NCBI GenBank assembly: GCA_963575745.1
Contig: CAUYUJ010001760.1
Coordinates: 33,450 to 97,449, forward strand
Length of the DNA stretch: 64,000 nt
Direction: 5' to 3'
Origin: Prorocentrum cordatum
Lineage: Eukaryota; Sar; Dinophyceae; Prorocentrales; Prorocentraceae
Part shown: one piece after another, positions 55,233 through 64,000 of the stretch
Numbering within the stretch: the first letter of the stretch is position 1
Layout: every line of letters starts with the position of its first letter
The notes under the pieces: generated by a model
Told to the model about the DNA's origin: nothing
The model's input: the letters and a program-made list of their open reading frames with translations, nothing else
Databases searched by the model: none
Program-made: the position numbers and the translations under genes

Positions 55233-56391
55233 TCAAGGGCTCTTGCGTCGGCCGCGCGCGTGGACGCTGCGATGCTTCCATGGCGCTGCGGAGCCCTCGC
55301 CCTCGTGCATCGGCCGCGCTGGCGGCTGTGCTCGCGGGGCCCCTGATGTGGACGGCGGCTGCCTCCAGTGGCCGATGGTGTGATCTCGAGGTAGAAGGGG
55401 CGGCGTCGGCTTCACGCGTGCGCGGCACGCACTGCCGCAGTGCCGATGCGAAGCGCCGCCGCCTCCTCAACAGGGTCAGGGTGCCGTCTGCGTGCGACGC
55501 TTCGGACAGGCAGCAGGCGTTGGCTCGGTCGCTGTCCACGCGGTGCTCACCACGTTCTGCTGCCGCGCCTGCCGCGGTCCCTCGCTCGGCGGCGGCTCCT
55601 GTCGGCGCTCCTCCCCTCCCCGTGGGGATGACGTTGACCGGCGGCTTCGGGTACGAGCTTTCGAACTCGCCCTTTTCATGCAGATTGGTTTCAGCCAGGC
55701 GATGGGCTTCGAGCTTCACTCATGCAGTGGACCCTATCGCGTGTGCAGGTTCTTGGACGCGGGTGGCACTCCTGGCGCTGCCTCCGCCGCCCTGGCTGTC
55801 CGTCGCGTTTCCAGGCGTGCGCTTCGTTCGCGGCATCGCCCACTTCTTGCAATGCATGCTGAGAGTGCTATGGAGGAAGACTTCACGCTGGTCTCTGCCT
55901 TCTTGTAGCGTGTCAAGAGGGATCTGCCGCGTGCGGGGAAGATCTTTTGTGACAATGGTCTCTCGCCCCAGAGGTCTGCCGCGATGGTGGCTGCACGTTG
56001 TGAGGCTATTCTTCATGTCAATGGTTCGGACCTGGACGATGACGACTGTGTTGCCCTTCGGGGAGGATGCTCTGCTGCGGATGTGGACGGTCTTTTCCAC
56101 GTCGCTAGTGTATCTGATTTTGCCGCGGGCGTGGCTGCCACAACGAACGGTGTGGAGTATGACAATGCTGCTCTTCTCGTGGCGAGTGCCTCTTGCCAGT
56201 GGCACAGACTTGCTGAAACCCAGACTTCACGATTGGGATTCTTATTGGTCTCCTTGGGCGAGCGGAGGCGCGTGTTCCCGACGTTGTTTTTGTACCAGCC
56301 CACCCCCATGCAGGCTGGTGCGCTGGAGGCTCGGCTGGACTCTATGCGGAACGAGTTCAACGAAACGAGTCAGAAGCTCAAAGCTGGTATC

Positions 56392-56468
56392 AAAAACCCA
56401 GAAAATATGGGGAAATGTGGGGAATCCTGTTATATGTGTATTTATTTGTGTGTCCCAGGGCCCCTTTA
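56392..56468 (+). repeat. Dispersed repeat ending TTATTTGTGTGTCCCAG/GG
   Basis: GTATCAAAAACCCAGAAAAT, ATGGGG, TTTATTTGTGTGTCCCAG and GGGCCCCTTT match the last third of both units at 41906-42370. It begins with GT after AAAGCTG and ends with CAG before GG, so it has the outline of a short GT-AG intron inside the retrocopy. Confidence 0.7.
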
Positions 56469-56587
56469 AACATGCATGGCTGCAGCACGATGGGCATCAC
56501 GGTGACAGACGAGAGGGGCTGCCCGCGGGCGGCCCTGGCGCAGGGCTCCCGCCAGTGCAGGCTGAGGATTGCGACGCCGAGCAGGTC

Positions 56588-56838
56588 GATCCTCCTCCTC
56601 CCTCTCCTCCTCCTCCTCCTCCTCCTCCTCCTCCTCCTCCTCCTCCTCCTTGTTCTCCTCCTCCTCCTCCTCTTCCTCCTCCTCCTCCTTCTCCTCCTCC
56701 TCTTCCTCCTCTCCCTTCTCCTCCTGCTCCTCTCCTCCTCCTCCTCCTCTTCCTCCTCCTGCTCCTCCTCCCCCCACTCCTCCTCCTCCTCCTCCTCCTC
56801 CTCCTCCTCCTCCTCCTCCTCCACCTCCTCCTCCTCCT
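56588..56838. repeat. (CCT)n microsatellite
   Basis: CCT with CTT and CTCT variants between the retrocopy and the sequence at 56841-57283. Confidence 0.9.
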
Positions 56839-56840
56839 AT

Positions 56841-57283
56841 GGTGGAGCTCCTCGGGACGTCGGTGAAGCTGCTGTGCGGCGTCCTGGCCCGGAGCGTCTT
56901 CCCGTGCAAGCTGATAAGGCAGAAGATGTGCACGATTTGGACTGGGCCGGCTTGGGCCAAGTGCGTGCAGCTGCACATGAACGGGCGGACGAATCTGACC
57001 ATGACGATCAGCACCCTGATGTGCTATGCTGCTGGTGCGACGCTTCTGGTGACGAGACAGCCGCTTTTCAAACAGCTCGGCTCGACCGGGTGTGCGAGCT
57101 TCTGGGTCATGTGTCACAGCCTGCTGCACGTCTCCATGATGCGCTCCTGCCTGAGGGAAGTCGCCATGACGAGCTCCAGCGCGACGACGACTACATGTGG
57201 GTCTCTGCTGGCCAGGGTCTCGTTCGCTGCATTCCCTGCGTTGGACATCGGCTTCTACTGGGGTAGCCAAGTATTCTGTTCGT
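56841..57283 (+). other. Possible coding remnant after the CCT tract
   Basis: A frame ending at 57266 reads protein-like, with HPDVLCCWCDASGDETAA and, near its end, LVRCIPCVGHRLL, giving Cys/His pairs that could form a zinc site. An alternative frame ending at 57283 is hydrophobic and Met-rich. I cannot choose between them or name a family. It may be the 3' part of the SL-tagged gene. Confidence 0.3.
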
Positions 57284-57489
57284 GAGCAATGCCTTCAGCT
57301 GCGGCTCCTTCTTTCTCCCCCCGCTCTTCGGGGTCTTCTTTTTCATCTGCGTTGTCCTCGCGTGCCTCGGGGACCTCCCATGTATTCCGCTCTGTGCGTG
57401 AGGCTTCGCCCTCTCTCCATTCCCTCCCTGAGGGACGCGGTTCAGAGTAGATGTCACAGTTTTCGGGTTGACTCTTCATACGCTGGGCT

Positions 57490-58032
57490 TTCTCCTCCTG
57501 CCTCCCTCCCTCCTTCCCTCCCTCCCTTCCTTTTTCTCCCCGTCCCCCCTCCTCCATCCCCCCTTTCCCGCCCCCTTCCTCCTCCCTCCTCCCCCCACGC
57601 CCTTCTTCCTCCCCCACCCCCCCACCCATCGCATCCTTCCCCCCCACCTCCTCCACCTCCTCCTCCTCATCGTCCCTCCTCATCCTCCTCCCCTCCTTCA
57701 TCGTCCCTCTTTCCCGCTCCTTCCTTCATCGTCCCTCTTTCCTCCTCCACCTCCTCCTCCTCCCCCCCCCCTCCTTCATCGTCCCTCCTTCCCGCTCCTT
57801 CCCTCCTCGTCTTCGCCCCCCGCCACCCCCCCAGCCCCCAGGTGGAGGACCAGCAGCGCCCCTGGGCTGCCCTGGCCGAGTCCCTCGAGCTCGCGGCGGC
57901 CGCCCCCCTGGAGACGCGGGGCCCGGGATCCTTTCTCGGAGTCTCCCCTCTCCTCCTCCTCCTCGTCCTTCTCCTCCTCCTGCTCCTCCTCCTCCTCCTT
58001 CTCGTCGTCGTCCTCCTCCCATCCACCTCTTC

Positions 58033-58063
<31 letters not shown>

Positions 58064-58225
58064 TCCTCCCCCCTCTTACCTCATCATGCTCCTCCCTCCT
58101 CATTGTCGCACCTTGTCCTCCCTCCTCCTCCCTGCTCTTCCATCCTCTTCTCTCCTCCTCCTCCTCCTCCTCCTCCTCCTTCTCCTCCTCCTCCTCCTCC
58201 CCCTCCTTCTCCGCCTCCTCCTCAT
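57490..58225. repeat. (CCT)n/(CCCT)n pyrimidine tract
   Basis: Pyrimidine-rich with CCTCC units, repeated TTCATCGTCCCTC(T/C)TTCC blocks (about 57697, 57727, 57776), and CCT runs. A GC-rich insert lies at about 57830-57945. No gene recognised. Confidence 0.8.
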
Positions 58226-58877
58226 CATTATAACGAGCATCACCGTTTTCACCATTATCATCGCTACCACCGTTCTCATCACCGTCGATGTCGTCGTCGT
58301 CGTCATCTTCGCCTTCGTCACCACAGCCGCCACACTGCCATCATAGTCATCAACATCATCATCATAATCATCATCATCACCATCATCATCAACCTCATCT
58401 TCATCATCAATACCATCATCATCAACACCATCACCATTCATCATCATCGCCACCACCACCACCATCATCATCATTGACATCGTCAACATCATCAGCATCA
58501 TCATCACCATCATGATCATTACCACCACCAGCACCAGCATCACCATCATCGTCATCACCACCACCACCCTCATTAGCATCAACATCACCACCATCAACAT
58601 CATCATCATCATCACCATTGCCATCCTCATCATCACACTCATCACCAGCAGCGTCACCATTAGCATCAGCATGAATCATCACCATCACCTTCACCAACAC
58701 GATCACCATCACCATCGCCATCACCACCATCATCATCATCATCATCATCATCACCATCACCATCACGATCACCATCATCACCATCAGCATCGTCACCACC
58801 ATCATCATTACCACCACTACCATCATCACCATCATCATCACCATCATCATTACCATCATGGTCGCCACCCTCATCGC

Positions 58878-58972
<95 letters not shown>

Positions 58973-58995
58973 CCACCACCACCACCACCACCACT

Positions 58996-59029
<34 letters not shown>

Positions 59030-59100
59030 CCATCATCATGACCACCGCCAGCATCATCACCATCACCATCACCATCACCGTCACCATGAGCCATCATCAT
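58226..59100. repeat. (CAT)n microsatellite
   Basis: CAT with CAC, CAG, CGT variants, a (ATC)n run at about 58876-58970 and (CAC)n to 58992. This is the reverse complement of the GAT tracts at 16, 33-35 and 39-40 kb. His-, Ile- and Asp-rich frames are artefacts. Confidence 0.95.
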
Positions 59101-60474
59101 GGTACTTCACGTCACTTACAATATAGTATATCGCGTGTTAGGGGTCGCTGCACGTTGACGCCCATGCCATAGTCGCCTTCTGCATGTGTCCTTTTATGCA
59201 TCTTTACACTCTGACAGTTCACTTACTTCGCTGGATAGGAGGCTCGGCTTCAGTCAGATGATCTCCAGTGTATAGTTATTCTCCACCCGTTCTCTTAGCT
59301 GCTTGCTTCTCCCCGGTTTCACAGTCGGCCAAGTAATTTGCCGAGGGGGCAGGGGGGCTGCCAAGTTATAGCGTTGCGACTGGGTGAGAAGGATGTTCTT
59401 GAGTGAAGGTCAGACGGATGTCGTTACCGACGCCGTTTGGCTCAAGTGACCAAGCAGCGCATCTGCTGATCACCGCTGAGCAGCAAACCTCGTGGATCCG
59501 TTCTCGTGCAAATCCTCGGGAATTTGCAGGAGGAGGGGGAAGAGAAGGAGGAGAGACGATGGGGAGGAGTACTCACACAGAAGATCCCCCCCAGGCGATG
59601 GCATGATGACATGATGGTATGATGGCCGCCCGCAGTGGCAGCGCCACCCGCCATCGCCATCGCCATCGTCCTCGTCATTGTCATCGCCATCGCCATCCCA
59701 ATACAAAATATCCTTCCCTGGCCAGGGCCGCGCCTGCCTGGGGGTCTATTTTTGATGGTCCTGGGGCCCGATCACGCACTCCAGAGGCCGAAATCGAACG
59801 GAAAATGGAGGGATCGAAAAAGTCATCTCCAATCTTGTCGGCGTCGTCATGGTCATCCGCTTACAGAATCCGTTCATTATCCCAGTGCGACCCTACCTAG
59901 GAGTTGGAGCCTTTAGCAAAGCAACATTAGTAGGAACCGCGCGTTTGCTTTTACCTTTGCTGTTGCTTTTGCTTGGCTCCCAGGGGACTGGGGGAACCGC
60001 CCGGGGCGGTTTGCACTGCCCGGCCACTTTGAGCCAATCGAGTAAGAACCCTCCTAGGCAGAGCCAAGGTAGGGAAGAATCAGTACCTTTCCCAGGATCC
60101 ACGCAGAACTTTCCGAAGCGGATCCAGCCGTGGCGACCCCAAGCCTCCAGGAACACAAGGACGACGAGAAACGCATGGACGGCTGCCGTTTCCTCGGCTG
60201 GCCGCCTCCGGTCCTCGACCCCCCCCCTCCCCCCAAGGCGAAGGCATGAGAGGGCCGCCTTCCAAACGGAAGGCGCAGCCAGCCGCACCGCGCGCAGTGG
60301 TGAGCGGCACGGCCCTCGGCAGCAGAGAGCCGCCCGCTGGACGCCGTGCTCGCCTCCGTGCAGGGAGGAGGCACGAGGAGGAGAGGGGAGTAGAAATCCA
60401 GGCCTCGCAGATGGGGTCCGAGTAGATGAGGTCCTTCCAGATGGGAGGGGGTTCGAGCAGATGGGGTCCTTCGG
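59101..60474. other. Unassigned sequence
   Basis: A possible decayed spliced leader lies at 59427-59446. A GATGGGGTCCGAG partial foldback arm is at 60412-60465. A (CATCGC)n stretch occurs at 59640-59700. No gene recognised. Confidence 0.4.
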
Positions 60475-60600
60475 ACGTTTCCATAGGTTTCTGCATGTTT
60501 TCGGAAGCTTCTGAGTCCCGCGGTGGTTTCCATCGGCTGCGCTTCGTCCAGGGCGTTCCCGGGGTGCCTGGATCGTCCCGAACGGCCGCTAGAAAGCCAA
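60475..60600. repeat. Dispersed ~120-bp repeat, copy 2
   Basis: TTTTCGG, GTCCCGCGGTGGTTTCCATC, GGCTGCGCTTCGTCCAGGGC, GTTCC and GGATCGTCCCGAACGGCCGC correspond to 27608-27735 and 60965-61095. It is immediately followed by the foldback at 60629. Confidence 0.6.
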
Positions 60601-60628
60601 GGTAGGACCCGAAAACCGGACGACGAGC

Positions 60629-60786
60629 GGGTCCGAGTAGATGGGGTCGGAGGATAGCGCCGCAACACGGATGCATCGGCTATGCGGCTCGATGTTGAGC
60701 TTGATGTTTCCCACGCCGACGTTGTCGATGCATCGATGCGTCGCCGACGATGCGGTGCGATCCTCCGACCCCATCCACTCGGACTC
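60629..60786. mobile_element. Foldback element with CCGAGTAGATGGGG ends, copy 2
   Basis: GGTCCGAGTAGATGGGGTCG, GAGGATAGCGCCGCA on the left is complementary to TGCGGTGCGATCCTCC, GACCCCATCCACTCGGACTC on the right. The inner part carries CGATGCATCGATGCGTCGCC. It is shorter and more diverged than 48862-49070. Confidence 0.7.
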
Positions 60787-60804
60787 CATTCGGGAGGCCT
60801 CTAA

Positions 60805-60960
60805 TGAAGCGGACGAGGAGGAGGAGAAGGAGGAGGAGGAGGTGGAGGCGGAGGCGGAGGCGGAGGAGGAGGAGGAGGAAGGAGGAGGAGGAGGAGGAGG
60901 AGGAGGAGGAGGAGGAGGAGGAGGAAGAATGAGGAGGATGAAGAGGAGGGAGGAGGGGAG
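60805..60960. repeat. (GGA)n microsatellite
   Basis: GGA with GGC and GAA variants between the foldback element and copy 3 of the dispersed ~120-bp repeat. Confidence 0.85.
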
Positions 60961-60964
60961 GGCG

Positions 60965-61095
60965 AGTTTCGATGTTTTCGGGCGATTTCGCCAATTCTCG
61001 TCGGTTCTCCAGCCTCGGGTTGCTTCCCAGCAGCTGCGCCTCGCCGAGGGAGTTCCGCGGTGGTCCTGGATCGCCCCGAACGGCCGCGGGAGACC
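60965..61095. repeat. Dispersed ~120-bp repeat, copy 3
   Basis: GATGTTTTCGGGCGATTTCG, TTCTCGTCGGTTCTCCAGCC, CAGCTGCGCCTCGCCGAGGG and GGATCGCCCCGAACGGCCGC match copies 1 and 2, and copy 1 most closely. Confidence 0.6.
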
Positions 61096-61614
61096 CGAGT
61101 ATCGGCATTGGGAGGGGGAAGAGGAGGCAGCGGATGAGGAGGAGGGGCAGACTTTGCTCCGGCGCCACGGCTGCCATGTACCGTAGTGGAATTCAGGCCG
61201 TGCGGCCTTTTTCGCAGAATGGGCGCACGAATTCGGCAGGCGGCGCTCCGGGGGCTCGCCGCACAGACCTCGCACAGACCGGTGTTGTTTTGCTCTCCCT
61301 CGCGGCAGAGCACGCGCGAGTCGGCCGACTCGCGATGGTCCAAAACGGCACTCCGGCTCCGCAGCCACAGCGGTCTCGGAGGAGGAGGAGGGAGCTTCGA
61401 TCAGGGGTGATTTCATCACCAGAGGGCCTACAGCGGGGACGCGCATCAAGACACTGGATGAGTTTCTTCAGGGTACCTCGGGTTCACTTCGTTCCGCGCG
61501 CTGCGCGATCTCTTCCCGTGGGCGTCAAGAGACTGTTGCGTCCAGGATGCGCTGGGTTTCACCGCTTGGAGCCATTGCCGTAGAAGCCCTCACCTTGGGC
61601 AAGAAACTTAGCGG
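61096..61614. other. Unassigned sequence
   Basis: No gene or repeat recognised. Confidence 0.4.
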
Positions 61615-62520
61615 ATGACGGGAAGCGCGCTTAGACTCGAAGAGTCGCGCGATGGACGTATGTCGCCGAGAAGGGTATATTTATCAACGGGGGGAGGTCC
61701 AGGGGGGAATGGTTCGGGGTGGGACCGAGATTCGTGACTGGTCCGATAACGGGAACCGCGCTCAGACTTCAAGAGTTGCACGGTGGACGTGTTTGAGGCC
61801 AGAGGGATATGTTCATCAACTGGGGAGGTGCAGGAATGGAATGGTTCGGGGTGGAACCGAGAGTCGTGACACGTCGGATGACGGAACGCGCGCTTAGACT
61901 CGAAGAGTCGCGCGATGGACGTATGTGAACCCATAGGGATATATTTATCAACTCGGGGGGTCCAGGGGAGGGAATGGTTCGGGACGAGGGGAAGCGCGCT
62001 TAGTCTCGAGGAGTCGCGCGATGGACGTATGTCGCCCAGAGGGATATATTTATCTATGCGTGGGGGAGGGGGGTCCAGGGGGGGAATGGTGAGGGGGTCG
62101 CTCGTTCGTTCTGGGCGTGGCGGATGATGAGAAGCGCGCGTAGACTCGAAGAATCGCGCAATGGACGTATGTCGCCCAGAGGGATATATCAATTGGGGCG
62201 TGCACAGGGGGAATGGTTCGGGATCGCTCGCGGGTCGGGGACCAGGCGGATGACGGAAAGCGCGCTTAGACTCGAAGAGTCCGCGATGGACGTATGTCGC
62301 CCACAGGAATATCTTCATCAACTGGGGGCTCCAGGATGGGAATGATTCGGGATTGCTCGTTGGTCGGGGGCTCGTCGGATGACGGGAAGCGCGCTTAGAC
62401 TCGAAGAGTCGCGCGATGGACGTTGCATCCGTGCCCGGAGAGAAAATCTTTATCAAGTGGGCGGGTCCAGGGGGGGAGTGGTGGCGGGTACCTCCTCCGC
62501 CGCGACTTGGTGGATTTAGA
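61615..62520. repeat. ~130-bp tandem repeat, seven units
   Basis: Each unit has GAAGCGCGCTTAGACTCGAA, GAGTCGCGCGATGGACGTAT, GTCGCCCAGAGGGATATAT, TTATCAACT and a G-rich GGTCCAGGGGGGAATGGTTC block. Unit starts (GCGCGCTTAG or equivalent) are near 61625, 61757, 61887, 61993, 62133, 62259 and 62389. AGACTC-GAA-GAGTC makes a small stem-loop in every unit. A minus-strand frame of about 314 codons crosses the array, but equivalent units are read in different phases, so it is not a repeated protein. Confidence 0.85.
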
Positions 62521-62795
62521 AACGAGCGCTTCGCCTGAGGCATCCTCTCCAACTCGCATCTTGGGGGTAGTATTTTACGACGCCCTATGCTTCAAATGAG
62601 CGATTTCCCCGAGACATCCTCGGAAATTGGTGATGTTGAAATCGTTGGCCTCATCTTCTGAACTTCAAAAATGGTCGCTTCGCCTGAGGCATCCTTGAAC
62701 ACATGGGATGCACCAAGAGCTGTTTTGAGATCTTTTCGGAGCGCTCTTGGATGACCTCAAAGATGGCCCAATAAGCGAAATTATTGGAACACACA
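62519..62795. repeat. ~270-bp duplicated block, copy 1
   Basis: Shared in order with 63548-63815: GAGCGCTTCGCCTGAGGCAT, GATGTTGAA, GCCAAGAGCTG or ACCAAGAGCTG, GCGCTCTTGGATGACCTC and CCCAATAAGCGAA. Inside each block GCCTGAG(A/G)CATCCTC occurs three times at about 70-110-bp intervals. Confidence 0.8.
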
Positions 62796-62929
62796 TGTTT
62801 CTCCTACACGTTTGTGTAACAGTATGCGTTTCGCTCGAGAAATCCCCATACACATTCCTTCGAACGGGTCCTCGACATCATCATAGCATGATGGACATGC
62901 CGATGTGGGCTAGGCTATGTAGGGCGATG

Positions 62930-63320
62930 GTCTGTTGGGTCAGTAGGGTCTGTAGGGTTAGGGTCTGTAGGGTTCGAAGGGTCTGTAGGGTTAGGGTCTC
63001 TAGGGTCCGAGTTTTCAGTGTTAGGGTCTGTAGTGTTAGGGTCTGTAGGGTCGGTAGGGTCTGTAGGGATAGTAGGGTCGGTAGGGTTAGGGTCTGTAGG
63101 GTTAGGGTCTGTAGGGTTAGGGTTGTAGGATTAGGGTCTGTAGGGTTAGGGTCTGTAGGGTTAGGATCTGCAGGGTTAGGGTCTGTATGGTTAGGGTCTG
63201 CAGGGGTAGTAGGGTCTGTAGGGTTGGGGCTTGTAGGGTTAGGGTCTGTAGGGTCAGGGTCTGTAGGGTTAGAGTCTGTATGCTGAGGGTCTGTGGGGTT
63301 CGTAGGGTGTGCAGGGTCAG
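62930..63320. repeat. 15-bp minisatellite GGTCTGTAGGGTTAG
   Basis: About 25 imperfect units of GGTCTGTAGGGTTAG and shortened GGTCTGTAGG or GGTCGGTAGG forms. The GTAGGGTTAGGG core resembles, but is not, the TTTAGGG-type telomere repeat. Confidence 0.85.
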
Positions 63321-63547
63321 TATATTGGAAAATGCATGTAGGGGGAATCTGGAAGTGCACAGAGGAGAGAGAGATAGAGAATATACTCAGATATATGCTT
63401 GCGAACGGTCGGAGAGAGTGTGTCCATAGGTACCCGTTGTGAACGTTCGGCGAGCTCGCGTACATTACATTTGGTCGAGATGATGTTGTACGTCCTTGCG
63501 CAATTCATCGCTTTCCCGCGCTGCCCGTCCATGTCAGGAAAGGTTTT

Positions 63548-63815
63548 CAAGCGAGCGTCTCGCCTGCGACATCCTCGCCGAATCGCGATCTTGGAGGCTC
63601 TATAAGCCGTTTTACGCTAACAATGAGCGTTGCGCCTGAGACGTCCTCGGACATTGGAGATGTTGAATTCGCTGACCGAATCTTCGGAACTTAAAACATG
63701 ACAGTTTCGCCTGAGACACCCTCGAAACATGAGATGCGCCAAGAGCTGCCTTGAGACATCTTGTCGGTGCGCTCTTGGATGACCTCCAAGCTGACCCAAT
63801 AAGCGAACCTTTTGC
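63548..63815. repeat. ~270-bp duplicated block, copy 2
   Basis: Corresponds to 62519-62795. The minisatellite and about 230 bp of unassigned sequence lie between the copies, so the duplication has since been separated or spread by insertion. Confidence 0.8.
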
Positions 63816-63869
63816 ACCCCATACGTTTTTTTTTCAACCATCATGTGATGTCGAATCATCTTTTGAAGA

Positions 63870-64000
63870 GAGGGCGCCCCGCGTCTCCTCTCCTCTCTTC
63901 TCCTCCCCTCTTTTATCCTCTCCTTTCCTCTCCTTTACTCTCCTTTCCTCTCCCCTCCCTCCTCTTCCCTTCCCTCCCCTCCTCTCCTCTCCTCTCCTCT
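63870..64000. repeat. (CCTCT)n pyrimidine tract, runs off the window
   Basis: CTCTCCT and CCTCC units with TTTTA interruptions, continuing to the window end. Confidence 0.85.

Larger units (their letters stand above)
55211..56590 (+). pseudogene. SL-tagged retrocopy of an unrecognised gene
   Basis: After the leader, an ATG at 55280 opens a frame whose first 30 residues are signal-peptide-like (MALRSPRPRASAAL, then a hydrophobic run). Protein-like sequence then continues in another frame from about 55490. It crosses one stop at 55906 and includes FCDNGLSPQRSAAMVAARCE, HVNGSDLDDDDCVALRGG and LGFLLVSLGERRRVFPTLFL, with a charged EARLDSMRNEFNETSQKLKA near 56330-56390. No family is recognised. 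It is broken by at least one frameshift and one stop. The 3' limit is uncertain: it could end at the (CCT)n tract near 56590 or run on past it to about 57270. A candidate direct repeat (CCTCCTCCCT at 55202 and 56594) is low-complexity and not convincing. Confidence 0.5.

Noticed and set aside
60030-60050. Reverse-strand spliced leader
   Set aside because: Only a nine-base match to the leader complement (TTGAGCCAA) is present, which is expected by chance.
61608-62552. Minus-strand frame of about 314 codons as a repeat protein
   Set aside because: Equivalent repeat units are read in different phases along the frame, so the protein sequence is not conserved from unit to unit.
62930-63320. Telomere
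   Set aside because: The unit is a 15-bp degenerate minisatellite, not a uniform telomeric repeat, and ordinary repeat DNA continues on both sides.

Overview
This window looks like nuclear DNA of a core dinoflagellate. The decisive evidence is two loci carrying the dinoflagellate spliced leader (DinoSL, beginning CCGTAGCCATTTTGG and ending GGCTCAAG): a head-to-tail pair at 17748-17791 and a single exact copy at 55211-55232. DinoSL is added to mRNAs by trans-splicing, so finding it in genomic DNA marks retroposed, reverse-transcribed mRNA. GC-rich sequence, very low gene content, huge trinucleotide tracts and many repeat families fit the same assignment. I recognise no intact host protein gene, rRNA or tRNA.

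The centrepiece is a LINE-type retrotransposon at 17748-24280. It starts exactly at a tandem DinoSL pair and is bounded by a perfect 16-bp direct repeat (GCCCAGGCCATCTTGG at 17732-17747 and 24281-24296), which I read as its target-site duplication. ORF1 encodes a Cys-rich, coiled-coil protein. ORF2 overlaps the end of ORF1 and encodes an AP-type endonuclease (EEP fold), reverse transcriptase, a Cys/His finger, RNase H and a C-terminal Cys/His domain; its 3' part is broken by about five frameshifts. The element sits inside one copy of a large composite repeat. A second DinoSL-tagged retrocopy of an unrecognised gene starts at 55211, directly after a (CCT)n tract.

Layout. 1-13 kb: nested repeats (a ~170-bp satellite in a higher-order pattern, about 16 copies of a 55-bp hairpin motif, eight modules centred on a 26-bp palindrome, and a 'GATGAGCTAGAGGAATTC' module). 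13-14.8 kb: short tandem duplications. 14.8-24.4 kb: two composite-repeat copies, the second hosting the LINE. 24.4-29.3 kb: unassigned DNA, a ~102-bp satellite and a (CCT)n tract. 29.4-31.4 kb: a foldback element and the third composite copy. 32.3-37.5 kb: a 2.7-kb GAT tract and the fourth composite copy. 38-40.7 kb: the 102-bp satellite in the opposite orientation and a second GAT tract. 41-49 kb: foldbacks, tandem duplications and GT-rich microsatellites. 50.1-52.6 kb: the fifth composite copy. 53-64 kb: pyrimidine tracts, the second retrocopy, CAT tracts, more foldbacks, a ~130-bp tandem array and a 15-bp minisatellite.

The composite repeat is the main organising unit: a conserved left end, then purine or GAT microsatellite, then CTTGGGG-rich arrays, then a 'ccatcttggacgct' block, and at or near the right end a ~85-nt two-hairpin sequence. 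The second hairpin shows compensatory base changes between copies, suggesting it folds as RNA. That hairpin family and the trans-spliced LINE are the most promising leads. All protein assignments are by eye, without database search.
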